DNA of 64,000 nucleotides from Bradyrhizobium sp. 132 (GTDB lineage Bacteria; Pseudomonadota; Alphaproteobacteria; Rhizobiales; Xanthobacteraceae), in assembly GCF_023074185.1 (NCBI RefSeq), contig NZ_JADPKY010000158.1, positions 124,001-188,000 of the forward strand, in the 5' to 3' direction. Positions 8,228-16,682 of this stretch are shown piece by piece (position 1 is the first letter of the stretch; each line of letters begins with the position of its first letter). A program made the translations under genes and the position numbers. The notes below the pieces were generated by a model. The model saw only the letters and a list, made by a program, of their open reading frames with translations. It was not told where the DNA came from and did no database searches.

Positions 8228-9151
8228 TCAGCTCTTCCGTTCGGCCACGAACCGCGCGGCCGCTTGCAGCACGGCGGCCCGATCGCCGAAGATCGACACG
8301 GCGCTGTCAGCCCGCGCGAGCAGGTCGCGGACGCGCTGCTTGGCGCCTTCGAGGCCGAGTTGGGTGACGAAGGTGGTCTTGCCCATCGCTGCGTCCTGGC
8401 CCGAGGGCTTGCCGAGCGCAGCCGCGTCGCCTTCGACGTCGAGCAGGTCGTCGGCGATCTGGAAGGCCTCGCCGAGTGCGCGACCGTAATCGTCGAGCGC
8501 CTGATATTCCTTTTGCGAGGCTTGGCCGAGGATCGCCCCGGCGATGCAGCCGTAACGCAGCAGCGCACCGGTCTTCATCTGCTGAAGACGCGCCACGTCC
8601 ACCGGCTCGCGGTCGCCAAAGCGGCCTTCGCCGGCGAGATCGAGGATCTGGCCGCCGACCATGCCGCCGATGCCGGCGCAGCGCGCCAGCGCGCGCGTCA
8701 GCAGGAGCCGCACATTGGCATCGCGATGAATCTCGTCGCGGGTGATGATGTCGAAGGCGAGCGTCAGGAGGCCGTCGCCGGCGAGGATCGCGGTGGCGTC
8801 GTCGGTCTTCTTGTGCAGGGTCGGGCGGCCGCGGCGCAGGTCCGAATTGTCCATCGCCGGAAGATCGTCATGGATCAGCGAATAGCAGTGGATGCATTCG
8901 AGCGCCGCACCAGCGAGCAGCGCGGCTTCGCGGGGCACGCCGAACACGGCGGCGCTCTCGACCACCAGGAACGGCCGCAGGCGCTTGCCGCCGTTGAGGC
9001 TCGAATAGCGCATTGCGTCCATCAGTCGCTTGGGCCGGGCGATCTCATCGGGCAGGATGTCGTCCGCCAACAGGCGCCCGAGCAGCGCCTCGGTGTCATC
9101 AGCGGTCTTGTCCAGACGTTTGGCGAAATCGGACGGGGACGTGCCGGTCAT
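8228..9151 (-). CDS. ispA: Polyprenyl synthetase, probably farnesyl diphosphate synthase
   Basis: A 307-residue all-helical prenyltransferase. It has the first Asp-rich motif DDLPAMDNSDLRRG, the second DDLLDVEGD, the substrate-binding GGKRLRP and the LIHDD context, matching bacterial IspA enzymes that condense IPP with DMAPP and GPP to make farnesyl diphosphate. The residues before the first Asp-rich motif (ALECIHCYSLIHDD) favour a C15 product, although geranylgeranyl synthases are close relatives. The start is placed at the ATG at 9151, preceded by GGAG at good spacing; an upstream in-frame start at 9187 lacks one. It feeds quinone, undecaprenyl and hopanoid synthesis. Confidence 0.9.
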   Translation of the reverse strand: MTGTSPSDFAKRLDKTADDTEALLGRLLADDILPDEIARPKRLMDAMRYSSLNGGKRLRPFLVVESAAVFGVPREAALLAGAALECIHCYSLIHDDLPAMDNSDLRRGRPTLHKKTDDATAILAGDGLLTLAFDIITRDEIHRDANVRLLLTRALARCAGIGGMVGGQILDLAGEGRFGDREPVDVARLQQMKTGALLRYGCIAGAILGQASQKEYQALDDYGRALGEAFQIADDLLDVEGDAAALGKPSGQDAAMGKTTFVTQLGLEGAKQRVRDLLARADSAVSIFGDRAAVLQAAARFVAERKS

Positions 9152-9311
9152 CAAGAAGGGCTCCAGAACTAAAATTCGGCGGGACAATCCTTTATGCGCC
9201 CGCCTCAGTCAATCGTTTGGAAGGCCTAAAAAGTGCTGGAAAACGCCCGAATTATCACAGACTTAATGCCGGGCCCGTGGCCGCGTTACGTTCTGCGCCG
9301 GAAAGGTTGAT

Positions 9312-9986
9312 TTGCGCGTCGTCAAAACCGTTCTCCTGGTGCTCGTGGTCGCGGCTCTCGCGCCCTATGCGATCGCGCCGTTCTACCGCATTGGCCATCC
9401 CGTTTCGACGCTGATGGCATGGCGCTCGCTCCGGGCCGCGCCGATGCAGCGGGAGTGGATCGATCTGGCGGCGATGTCGCCCTCACTGCCGCGCTCGGTG
9501 GTGGCGGCCGAGGACGCCCATTTCTGCAAGCATCACGGCATCGACTGGGGCGCGCTGCGTGAGGCCATCGACGACGCGCAGGAGGACGGCACCCCGTTCC
9601 GGGGCGCTTCCACCATCACCCAGCAGCTGGCGAAAAACCTGTTCCTCTGGCAGGGGCGCGATTTTGTCCGCAAGGCGCTGGAATTCCCGCTGGCGCTGTG
9701 GATCGACTTGGTCCTGCCCAAGGCGCGGATCCTGGAGATTTACCTCAACATCGCCGAACTGGGACCGCAGGGCCAGTTTGGGGTGGAGGCGGCCAGCGCC
9801 TATGCCTTCGGCAAGCCAGCCGCCAGTCTTTCCCCCCGGGAGGCCGCCCTTTTGGCCTCAATCCTGCCGAATCCGGTCAAACGCAGCGCCAGGACGCCGG
9901 GACCGGGCGTCCGGCGGCTGGCCGGGACCTATGTTGCGCGGGCGCAGGCCAGCTCGCTTTCGACCTGCTGGCGGGAAAATCGCTGA
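9312..9986 (+). CDS. mtgA: Monofunctional biosynthetic peptidoglycan transglycosylase
   Basis: A 224-residue protein with one N-terminal membrane anchor and a GT51 glycosyltransferase domain. It carries EDAHFCKHHGID with the catalytic Glu, the GASTITQQLAKNLFL motif and YLNIAELGPQGQFG, as in MtgA, which polymerises lipid II into glycan strands outside the inner membrane without a transpeptidase domain. Translation starts at TTG 9312 with GAAAGG just upstream. It is divergent from ispA, with a 160-base gap that must hold both promoters, though no convincing box was recognised. Confidence 0.92.
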   Translation: MRVVKTVLLVLVVAALAPYAIAPFYRIGHPVSTLMAWRSLRAAPMQREWIDLAAMSPSLPRSVVAAEDAHFCKHHGIDWGALREAIDDAQEDGTPFRGASTITQQLAKNLFLWQGRDFVRKALEFPLALWIDLVLPKARILEIYLNIAELGPQGQFGVEAASAYAFGKPAASLSPREAALLASILPNPVKRSARTPGPGVRRLAGTYVARAQASSLSTCWRENR

Positions 9987-10154
9987 TTTCGGGTCCTTTT
10001 CGGGCGCATTTTCCGTCCCAGAACCCTAGATTTAAGCCCGACCTTCCTCTATAAGCCCGGCCTTGACCGGCATTCAGCTCGCCTCGGTTTGCGGGTGCTG
10101 AGCCGTCCCCTCGCGGACGATGCCCCGAAACACCAATCCCTAGAGGATATTGAA

Positions 10155-10337
10155 ATGGCCGTTCCGAGAAGAAAAACCTCGCCGTCGCGTCGTGGCATGC
10201 GCCGCTCGGCAGACGCCATCAAAAAGCCGACCTATGTGGAAGACAAGGACTCCGGCGAGCTCCGTCGTCCGCATCATCTCGACCTCAAGACCGGCATGTA
10301 CAAGGGCCGTCAGGTCCTGAAGAAGAAAGAGTCCTGA
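10155..10337 (+). CDS. rpmF: 50S ribosomal protein L32
   Basis: A 60-residue basic protein beginning MAVPRRKTSPSRRGMRRS, the classical start of L32, followed by the alphaproteobacterial form in which the zinc cysteines are lost (the LRRPHHLDLKTGMYKGRQV region). It is part of the large ribosomal subunit. The ATG at 10155 follows AGAGGATATTGAA. It is not joined to plsX or fabH here, unlike in many bacteria. A palindrome (10331-10346) covers the stop codon and a terminator follows. Confidence 0.97.
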   Translation: MAVPRRKTSPSRRGMRRSADAIKKPTYVEDKDSGELRRPHHLDLKTGMYKGRQVLKKKES

Positions 10338-10353
10338 ATTCAGGACCTTTCCC

Positions 10354-10383
10354 CAGGCAGGATGATTTCGCCTGCCTGATTTC
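10354..10383 (+). terminator. Rho-independent-type terminator after rpmF
   Basis: CAGGCAGG (10354-10361) and CCTGCCTG (10371-10378) form a perfect 8-bp GC-rich stem with a 9-base loop, followed by ATTTC. It lies 17 bases after the rpmF stop. The separate palindrome GTCCTGAATTCAGGAC at 10331-10346 overlaps the stop codon. Confidence 0.7.
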
Positions 10384-10479
10384 GGCCAACCCATGAGATA
10401 TGACAGTGACGGCGGCGGAGCGAATGCTTCGCCGCCGCATTGTCCTGTCTGGATATCTTGATCGAGAAGGCATTCGCCG

Positions 10480-11121
10480 ATGGTCGGTTTCCCGCTGCTT
10501 CTGATCCCGCTCGCGGTCTACAACATCATCGCCTTCCTGATGCCGAGCGTGTCCTTTACGGACGTGCTGTTCAAGGTTCCGATGATCACGGGCGAGGCCT
10601 GGCCGGTCACACTCGCCGACGTGATGCTCGCGCTTGGCGTCGTGCTGTTGCTGCTCGAAATAGTCAAGGGCGCGCGGCCCGGCTCGAAATTCCTGATGGA
10701 TCATTTGCTGTCGCTGATCGTGTTCGGCGCGGCTGCGGCCGAATTCGTGATGTGGCCGAAATTCGGCAACTCCACCTATTTCCTTTTGGTGCTGCTCGCG
10801 ATGGCCGACTTCCTCGGCGGCATCGCCCAGCGCACGCGCCGCCGCGGCGCCTATGTCGCCGAGACTGTGCCGGCATCGCGCAAGGCCAGGCGCCAGGCTG
10901 AAGTGGCAGCCGATGAAGCGGTGGTCGAGTCCAAGTTCGAGCCCGTCTCTGCGCCGGCGGTGCCGCCCGCATCCGCACCCTCCGCGCAGTCGGTCGCCGA
11001 ATCCGTGCTGATCGATCACCCCGCGCCGAAGCCGGCTCAGAGCACGTCCTCGCCGGAAATCCCCTCGCCGCATCTTCAGCCCGGCAACGGCACGCCGTCG
11101 TCTCCCGACGCGCCGCGCTGA
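10480..11121 (+). CDS. Conserved membrane protein of unknown function
   Basis: A 213-residue protein that I do not assign to a named family. Four hydrophobic segments occupy about residues 3-20, 42-62, 76-95 and 102-113; the second half is a hydrophilic, Ala/Pro/Ser-rich tail with low complexity. MVGFPLLLIPLAVYNIIAF at the N-terminus has no cleavage site, so it is probably a signal anchor. GAGAAGG upstream serves as the ribosome site. The proline-rich tail could reach into the cytoplasm or periplasm. Nothing in the neighbourhood indicates a role. Confidence 0.7.
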   Translation: MVGFPLLLIPLAVYNIIAFLMPSVSFTDVLFKVPMITGEAWPVTLADVMLALGVVLLLLEIVKGARPGSKFLMDHLLSLIVFGAAAAEFVMWPKFGNSTYFLLVLLAMADFLGGIAQRTRRRGAYVAETVPASRKARRQAEVAADEAVVESKFEPVSAPAVPPASAPSAQSVAESVLIDHPAPKPAQSTSSPEIPSPHLQPGNGTPSSPDAPR

Positions 11122-11127
11122 TCTACT

Positions 11128-11451
11128 TCAAGCCACCTGCCGCGTGCGCGCGGTGACGCTCGGAAGCGGATGCTTGCTGCCATAGGCTACCTGCGCATCC
11201 TCGGAAGACGCACGGCGGAGCCGGCTCGTCTGGGGCAGGTTCTCGGCATTGGCAATGAGCTGGGTGACGAAGCTGGGATCGGGGCGCGGCAGCGGCGCCT
11301 TGTGGACCCACTGCAAAATCGGCAGCTGCGGCACCAGGGCCGTGCCCGTGCCGTTGTCCGCCTGGTCCGATCGGTTCGTACTCAACATCGCTATCACCGT
11401 TGATCCGGCAAGCCTGTCGCGTTTCGGGACGCTGGCGCCGGTGCGTGTCAT
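11128..11451 (-). CDS. Small hypothetical protein
   Basis: An up to 107-residue protein with no recognised domain. Internal segments such as LPILQWVHKAPLPRPDPSF and VTQLIANAENLPQTSRLRR look like a constrained protein rather than an antisense shadow, and I believe similar short proteins exist in Bradyrhizobium. The frame opens at 11451, but an internal ATG at 11388 (MLSTNRSDQADNG) is an equally plausible start; neither has a strong ribosome site. It is convergent with the preceding membrane protein, six bases apart, and divergent from the GGDEF/EAL gene. Confidence 0.5.
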   Translation of the reverse strand: MTRTGASVPKRDRLAGSTVIAMLSTNRSDQADNGTGTALVPQLPILQWVHKAPLPRPDPSFVTQLIANAENLPQTSRLRRASSEDAQVAYGSKHPLPSVTARTRQVA

Positions 11452-11567
11452 GTACTCGCAAGGCCTATGCCGGACGGGCCGGTTTGGTTCCTGCGGCGTG
11501 AGGAAACGTGGTTTCCAAATTGTTTATCAACTTTGCCTAGGGTCAATGGCGAATCTGGCTTTATCCT

Positions 11568-13304
11568 GTGCCGACTCAGGACTCCCCGCTGTCCCGAAAC
11601 GAGGCGATTTTGACCCCCGCATTGCCGCAAGCCTCCGACATCCTGGCCGCCCTTGGCCAAGCCGTGTTCGCCTGGGACATCGCCAGCGATGCAATGATCT
11701 GGGGTGAGCAGGTCAGCGCCATCTTCCCCGGAATTCCCGCCGAGCGGCTGGCCACCGGCACCGAATTCGCCAAGCTGATCGAGCCCGCACAATCGCTGCG
11801 GACCGCTGCGCTGGCGCAGACCTCCGCCGTGCACGGCGCCGACGGCACGCCCTACCGGGTCGAGTACGGTGTGCGCATGAGCGCTGCCGATCCCGTGGTC
11901 TGGATCGAAGAGACCGGCCGCTGGTTCTCGGGACCCGATGGTCGGCCGGTGCGCGCGATCGGCTCCGTCCGCATCAACAATGAGCGCCACGCCCGCGACG
12001 AGGAACTGACGAAGCTGGCCCGGCTCGATCCGCTGACCGGCGAGCTCAATCGCTCGCATCTGATCGCGGCGCTGGCCGAGGCGATCGAGGAGACGACCCG
12101 TTTCCGGTCGACCGCGGCCTTCATGCTGGTCGGCATCGATCATCTCGCGCGCGTCAACGACGCCTTCGGTTTCGACGTTGCCGATGCCGTGATCCTCGAC
12201 GTCGCCAAGCGCATCCGTGCGCGCCTGCGCGGCGGCGATGTGCTCGGCCGCTTCTCCGGCAACAAGTTCGGCCTGATCCTGAAGAACTGCACCGTCGACG
12301 ACATGAACGTCGCCGCCGAGCGCTTCCTCGCCGGCATCCGCGACGAGGTGGTGCCGACCAAATCCGGCCCGGTGTCGGTCACCGCCTCGATCGGCGCGGT
12401 CAGCGTGCCGCGCTATGCCCGCAACACCGACGAGGCCGTCAATCGCGCCCACGAGACGCTGGACGCCGCAAAACAACGCCGCGTGGGTTCGTTCGCGACC
12501 TGGCGTCCCGATGCCGCGCGCGACGCGCAGCGCCGCGTCAACATCCGCGTTACCGACGAGATCGTCACCGCGCTGAACGAGCGCCGTATCAAGCTCGCCT
12601 ATGAGCCGGTGGTCTCGGCCGCCTCGCGCGAGCGCGCGTTCCACGAATGCCTGGTGCGGATGGACCAGGGCGGCGGCCAGGTGCTGCTCGCGCCCGATAT
12701 CGTGCCGGTCGCTGAGCGGCTCGGCCTGATCCGCCTGGTCGATCACCGCGTGCTCGAGCTCGTGGTCGCCGAGCTCGCGGCCGCGCCTGACATCTGCCTC
12801 AGCCTCAACATCTCGCCAGACACGACGATGGATCCGGACTGGTGGGCCAGCATCGAATCGCTGATGCGCGCGCATCCCGGTGTTGCCGAGCGTCTGATCG
12901 TCGAGATCACCGAGACGGTCGCGATCCAGGACATCGACGACGTACGCGGCTTCGTCACGCGGCTGAAGAATTTCGGCAGCCGCATCGCCATCGACGATTT
13001 CGGCGCCGGCTACACCTCGTTCCGCAATCTGCGCAAGCTCGGCGTCGATATCGTGAAGATCGACGGCGCCTTCGTGCAGAACATCACCCATTCCGCCGAC
13101 GACCGCGCCTTCGTGCAGACCCTGATCGACCTCGCCCGCCGCCTCGACATCAAGACGGTGGCCGAATGGGTGCAGGACGAAGAGGCCGCAAACATGCTGC
13201 GCGACTGGGGCTGCGACTACATCCAGGGCCGTTTGATCGGGCTCGCGTCGGCCGACCGTCCGTGGAGCGCGTCGCCGGATAACGTGCTGCCTGCGGCAGG
13301 CTGA
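11568..13304 (+). CDS. PAS-like/degenerate GGDEF/EAL cyclic-di-GMP protein
   Basis: A 578-residue cytoplasmic protein without membrane segments. A PAS-like region (about 25-140) is followed by a GGDEF domain in which the signature is SGNKF (230-234), so diguanylate cyclase activity is unlikely. The EAL domain (about 330-570) keeps the catalytic set: E360 in the ECL variant, N in SLNIS, E in EITET, the Asp pair in IDDFGAGYTSF, K in VKIDGAF and E in VAEWV. It is therefore probably a c-di-GMP phosphodiesterase with a sensory or GTP-binding GGDEF remnant. Start: GTG 11568 has no clear ribosome site, whereas TTG 11610 follows GAGG at ideal spacing, so the true N-terminus may be 14 residues shorter. 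Confidence 0.85.
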   Translation: MPTQDSPLSRNEAILTPALPQASDILAALGQAVFAWDIASDAMIWGEQVSAIFPGIPAERLATGTEFAKLIEPAQSLRTAALAQTSAVHGADGTPYRVEYGVRMSAADPVVWIEETGRWFSGPDGRPVRAIGSVRINNERHARDEELTKLARLDPLTGELNRSHLIAALAEAIEETTRFRSTAAFMLVGIDHLARVNDAFGFDVADAVILDVAKRIRARLRGGDVLGRFSGNKFGLILKNCTVDDMNVAAERFLAGIRDEVVPTKSGPVSVTASIGAVSVPRYARNTDEAVNRAHETLDAAKQRRVGSFATWRPDAARDAQRRVNIRVTDEIVTALNERRIKLAYEPVVSAASRERAFHECLVRMDQGGGQVLLAPDIVPVAERLGLIRLVDHRVLELVVAELAAAPDICLSLNISPDTTMDPDWWASIESLMRAHPGVAERLIVEITETVAIQDIDDVRGFVTRLKNFGSRIAIDDFGAGYTSFRNLRKLGVDIVKIDGAFVQNITHSADDRAFVQTLIDLARRLDIKTVAEWVQDEEAANMLRDWGCDYIQGRLIGLASADRPWSASPDNVLPAAG

Positions 13305-13314
13305 GACAAAACCC

Positions 13315-14823
13315 TCACGCCCCTTCATCCAGCGCCACCAGCTTGCGCTTTTTGCGCAGCGCCGGCAACAGCGGCGCGACCAGCAGCACCAGCGCCAGTA
13401 CGAGACACGCCGCCGAGATCGGACGCTGCACAAAGGTCCAGAGGTCGCCCTGCGACAGGATCAGCGACTTGCGCAGATTGTTCTCCAGCATCGGTCCGAG
13501 CACGAAGGCGAGCACCAGCGGGGCCGGCTCATAGCCGAGCTTGCGCATGAAATAGCCGATGATACCGAACGCGATCATCACATAGACGTCGAACACGTTG
13601 TTGCTCGAGCAGTACACGCCGATGATCGTGAACAGGATGATCAGGGGGAAGAGAATGTTGTAGGGCAGCTTGAGCAGCTGCACCCACATGCCGATCATCG
13701 GCAGATTGAGGATCAGCAACATGACGTTGCCGATATACATGCTGGCGACGATGCCCCAGAACAGACCGGGGTTTTGCGTGATCAGCAGCGGTCCCGGCTG
13801 AAGGCCGTGGATGACGAAAGCGCCGAGCAGTAGCGCCATCACCACGTTTGGCGGGATGCCCAGCGTCATCAGTGGGATGAACGCGCCGCCGGCTGCCGCG
13901 TTGTTGGCGGATTCGGGGCCTGCGACGCCTTCGATCGCGCCATGGCCAAAACGCTCCGGCGTTTTCGACAGCCGCTTCTCCAGCGCATAGGACGCGAACG
14001 AGGCCACCACCGCGCCACCGCCCGGCAGGATGCCGAGCAGGAAGCCGAGCACGGTGCCGCGCGCGACCGGACCGGCGCTCGCCTGCCAATCGGCCTTGGT
14101 GGGCAGGAGTTGCGTAATCCTGGCGTTGATGATGTCGCGCTTGATCGCCTGCTCGATGTTGAGTAGCACCTCGGCGACCCCGAACAGGCCCATCACGACG
14201 GGGACGAGTCCGATACCGTCGATCAGCTCCATGCGGCCGAATGTCAGCCGCGGCTGCGCCGTGATGCTGTCGAGCCCGATCAGTCCGAGCACGACACCCG
14301 TGCATGCCATCAACAGCGCCTTCGGCATCGAGCCCTGGGTGAGGAAGGTGAGCACCACGAGGCCCAGCACCATCAGGCTGAAATACTCGGCCGGGCCAAA
14401 CGCGATCGCAATGCCCGCAAGCCGAGGCGCCACCAGCATCAGCGCGACCAGCGAAAACGTGCCGGCGATGAAGGAACCGAAGGCAGAGATGCCCAGCGCA
14501 GGGCCAGCTCGGCCCTGCTTCGCCATCTGGTGGCCGTCGATACAGGTGACGACGGAAGCGGCTTCGCCGGGGATGTTGACCAGGATCGAGGTGGTCGAGC
14601 CGCCATACATCGAGCCGTAATAGATGCCCGCCATCATGATGATGCCGGACTCCGGCGTTCCCGACAGCGTCACCGGAAGCAACAGCGACATCGCCGAGAT
14701 CGGTCCGATGCCCGGCAGTACGCCGACCAGCGTGCCGATGAAGACGCCAATGAAGCAATAGAGCAGGTTGATCGGTAGCAGCGCGACGCCAAACCCGTGC
14801 GCGACGTTGACGAGCGTGTCCAT
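13315..14823 (-). CDS. tctA: Tripartite tricarboxylate transporter, large permease TctA
   Basis: A 502-residue inner-membrane protein with about 11-12 membrane segments. The TctA family motif GTLVGVLPGIGPISAMSLLLP is in the first helices and the second repeat has GILPGGGAVVASF. This subunit forms the ion-driven permease channel for a carboxylate delivered by the periplasmic TctC protein. It is the last gene of a tctC-tctB-tctA operon read leftward, starting four bases after the tctB stop. The substrate class is probably di- or tricarboxylates, but these systems have diverse ligands. Confidence 0.93.
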   Translation of the reverse strand: MDTLVNVAHGFGVALLPINLLYCFIGVFIGTLVGVLPGIGPISAMSLLLPVTLSGTPESGIIMMAGIYYGSMYGGSTTSILVNIPGEAASVVTCIDGHQMAKQGRAGPALGISAFGSFIAGTFSLVALMLVAPRLAGIAIAFGPAEYFSLMVLGLVVLTFLTQGSMPKALLMACTGVVLGLIGLDSITAQPRLTFGRMELIDGIGLVPVVMGLFGVAEVLLNIEQAIKRDIINARITQLLPTKADWQASAGPVARGTVLGFLLGILPGGGAVVASFASYALEKRLSKTPERFGHGAIEGVAGPESANNAAAGGAFIPLMTLGIPPNVVMALLLGAFVIHGLQPGPLLITQNPGLFWGIVASMYIGNVMLLILNLPMIGMWVQLLKLPYNILFPLIILFTIIGVYCSSNNVFDVYVMIAFGIIGYFMRKLGYEPAPLVLAFVLGPMLENNLRKSLILSQGDLWTFVQRPISAACLVLALVLLVAPLLPALRKKRKLVALDEGA

Positions 14824-14827
14824 GCGG

Positions 14828-15313
14828 CTAACCCATCCCGAACAGGCCCGAGGGCAACTGGATCAGCAGCACCCGCTCGAGCACCCACCACATCCCGAGC
14901 GGCACCAGCACCGCGACCGGGATCGCCAGTGTCCAGCGCACGGGATCGATCAACCGTAACAAGAGCAGCATCAACGGGATCGACGATAACAGGAATCCCA
15001 GCGGCTCCAGGGCAAAGGAGAATGCGGTGAGGCAGGCGATGACGAGGAGTGGTTTGCCCCAGCTCACATTATCCCAGCGTGAGGCCAGCGTCGGGCCGCC
15101 CTCCGTGATGGCCGAAATGATAATGCTGACCGCGAACACGCACATCAAGATGCCCGTGTAGAACAGCACGTAGCCGGAGCCGGGGTCGTTGATCGTGCCG
15201 AGCTTGAGCTTAACGCCCTGCCAGATCACGAAGCCGCCCAGCGCGAGCCCGATCAACCCGCCCCAGAGTTCGGAGTTGTTGAGGCGGAGTTTGACGTTGG
15301 TTTTGTCGTTCAT
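14828..15313 (-). CDS. tctB: Tripartite tricarboxylate transporter, small permease TctB
   Basis: A 161-residue protein with four hydrophobic segments, beginning MNDKTNVKLRLNNSELWGG, the usual layout of TctB subunits that pair with TctA. The ATG at 15313 has GAGAGGG upstream; a longer open frame to 15514 overlaps the tctC stop and reads through a palindromic repeat, so it was not used. The gene lies between tctC and tctA, with a 187-base spacer after tctC and four bases before tctA. Confidence 0.88.
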   Translation of the reverse strand: MNDKTNVKLRLNNSELWGGLIGLALGGFVIWQGVKLKLGTINDPGSGYVLFYTGILMCVFAVSIIISAITEGGPTLASRWDNVSWGKPLLVIACLTAFSFALEPLGFLLSSIPLMLLLLRLIDPVRWTLAIPVAVLVPLGMWWVLERVLLIQLPSGLFGMG

Positions 15314-15332
15314 AGACGCCCTCTCGGCCGTT

Positions 15333-15480
15333 CCCCGGACGCTGCGCAGCGCCATAAGTGCGTTCACGCACGTCTTCGACATGCTATGGCGGTGCGCCGC
15401 AGATCCGGGGTCCATAGATGCGTGGCAAATGTAGATGCCGGACGCGACGCAGCGCTGGAGAAGCGCTGCACCGCGTCCGG
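15333..15480. repeat. Palindromic intergenic element between tctC and tctB
   Basis: Two nested inverted repeats fill most of the gap. CCCCGGA (15333-15339) faces TCCGGGG (15404-15410). CCGGACGCG (15438-15446) with GCAGCGCT (15449-15456) faces AGCGCTGC (15462-15469) with CGCGTCCGG (15472-15480), forming a 17-bp, nearly perfect, GC-rich stem. Being inside an operon, it could attenuate or process the transcript and lower tctBA relative to the binding protein. Confidence 0.7.
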
Positions 15481-15500
15481 GACATAAAAGTGGCTCAATC

Positions 15501-16478
15501 CTACTTCTTCGCAAGCCCGAGCGTGTCGATCACCTTGCGCTCTGACTCCGTGACCTCGACGACGAACTTCCTGTAGTCCTCGGTATTCTTGTAGCTCGGC
15601 ACCATGTCGTATTTGGCGAGCGTGGCGACCACCGCGGGGTCCTCGACCGCCTTCTTGAAGGCGTCGTGCAGCTTGGCGACGATCTTGGGATCCATGCCCT
15701 TGGGTCCTGCGATGCCGAACGGGGAATCAAAGACCATGGGATAGCCGAGCTCCTTCAGCGTCGGCACGTCAGGATAGTTCGGCGACCGCGCGCCGGTCCA
15801 CACCATGAGAAGCTTCAGCTTGCCGGCGTCAACCAAGGGCCGCCAACCGGTGGAGTCGGCTTGCAGCATGGTGTGTTGGCCGAGTACCGCGGCGTTGGTC
15901 TCTGCCCCGCCCTTGAACGGTACCTGCGTGAGCTTGATGCCGGACATCGCGGCGATCTGCTCCATGCCGATATGAAGCGAGGTGCCGGTGCCCGGCGTCG
16001 CGTAGGTCACCTTGCCCGGATTTGCCTTCGCGAACGCAACCACGTCTTTCCAGGACTTGAACTGCGACTCCGCGCTGGTGGTTACGCCGAAGGTGTAGCC
16101 GGTGAGATGAATGATGTAGGTAAAATCTTTTGCCGGATCCCACGACACCTCCTGCATCAGGGGCAGGCGGAAGACGGTGATCGGAAGCTGTGAGATGGTG
16201 TAGCCGTCCGGCTTCGCGGCCGCGGCCATGGTGGCAGGTCCGACCGTGCCGCCGCCGCCCGCCTTGTTGTCGATCACGATCGGCTGCCCGAGGACCTTGG
16301 AGGCGCTGTCGGCGATCGCGCGCATCGAGATGTCGGTCGATCCGCCGGCCGGCCATGGCACGATCAGCGTCACCGGTTTGGTGGGATAGTCCTGCGCACC
16401 GGCGGCGGTTGCGAGCAACGCGCTCACGACGGTATGCATGGCGGCAAACGCGATTGTCTTCAGCCCGTATCGCGACAT
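15501..16478 (-). CDS. tctC: Tripartite tricarboxylate transporter substrate-binding protein TctC (Bug family)
   Basis: A 325-residue periplasmic binding protein with a signal peptide (cleavage near AAGAQDYP). The Bug family start YPTKPVTLIVPWPAGGSTD is present, as is DNKAGGGGTVGP; these loops bind carboxylates through backbone and two water-mediated contacts. The ATG at 16478 follows GGAGGGAATTTCG. It is first in the operon, as is common since the binding protein is needed in excess. Ligand unknown; Bug proteins bind citrate, amino acids, nicotinate, glutarate and others. Confidence 0.93.
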   Translation of the reverse strand: MSRYGLKTIAFAAMHTVVSALLATAAGAQDYPTKPVTLIVPWPAGGSTDISMRAIADSASKVLGQPIVIDNKAGGGGTVGPATMAAAAKPDGYTISQLPITVFRLPLMQEVSWDPAKDFTYIIHLTGYTFGVTTSAESQFKSWKDVVAFAKANPGKVTYATPGTGTSLHIGMEQIAAMSGIKLTQVPFKGGAETNAAVLGQHTMLQADSTGWRPLVDAGKLKLLMVWTGARSPNYPDVPTLKELGYPMVFDSPFGIAGPKGMDPKIVAKLHDAFKKAVEDPAVVATLAKYDMVPSYKNTEDYRKFVVEVTESERKVIDTLGLAKK

Positions 16479-16682
16479 CGAAATTCCTCCCTCGCAGTGG
16501 CCTCGTTCGGGCCGCCGTTTCTCATTGTTATGACGGGATTGTCCCCGAAATCATGGGAGAAGAAAAGCGCATTGCGCGGCGGCTCCGCCGGGGCGAGACG
16601 GTGATTCCGGCGAAAAACGCACGTGCGACAATTGGTCGTTTGGAAGTGTGCCGAGATACGGAATTTGCCGTCGGCGGAGCCT

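Noticed and set aside
11448..13433. A 661-codon open frame antisense to the GGDEF/EAL gene
   Set aside because: Its translation is His/Arg/Asp/Ala-rich with no domain, and it covers a well-conserved gene on the other strand. Such frames are expected in high-GC DNA from codon third-position bias.
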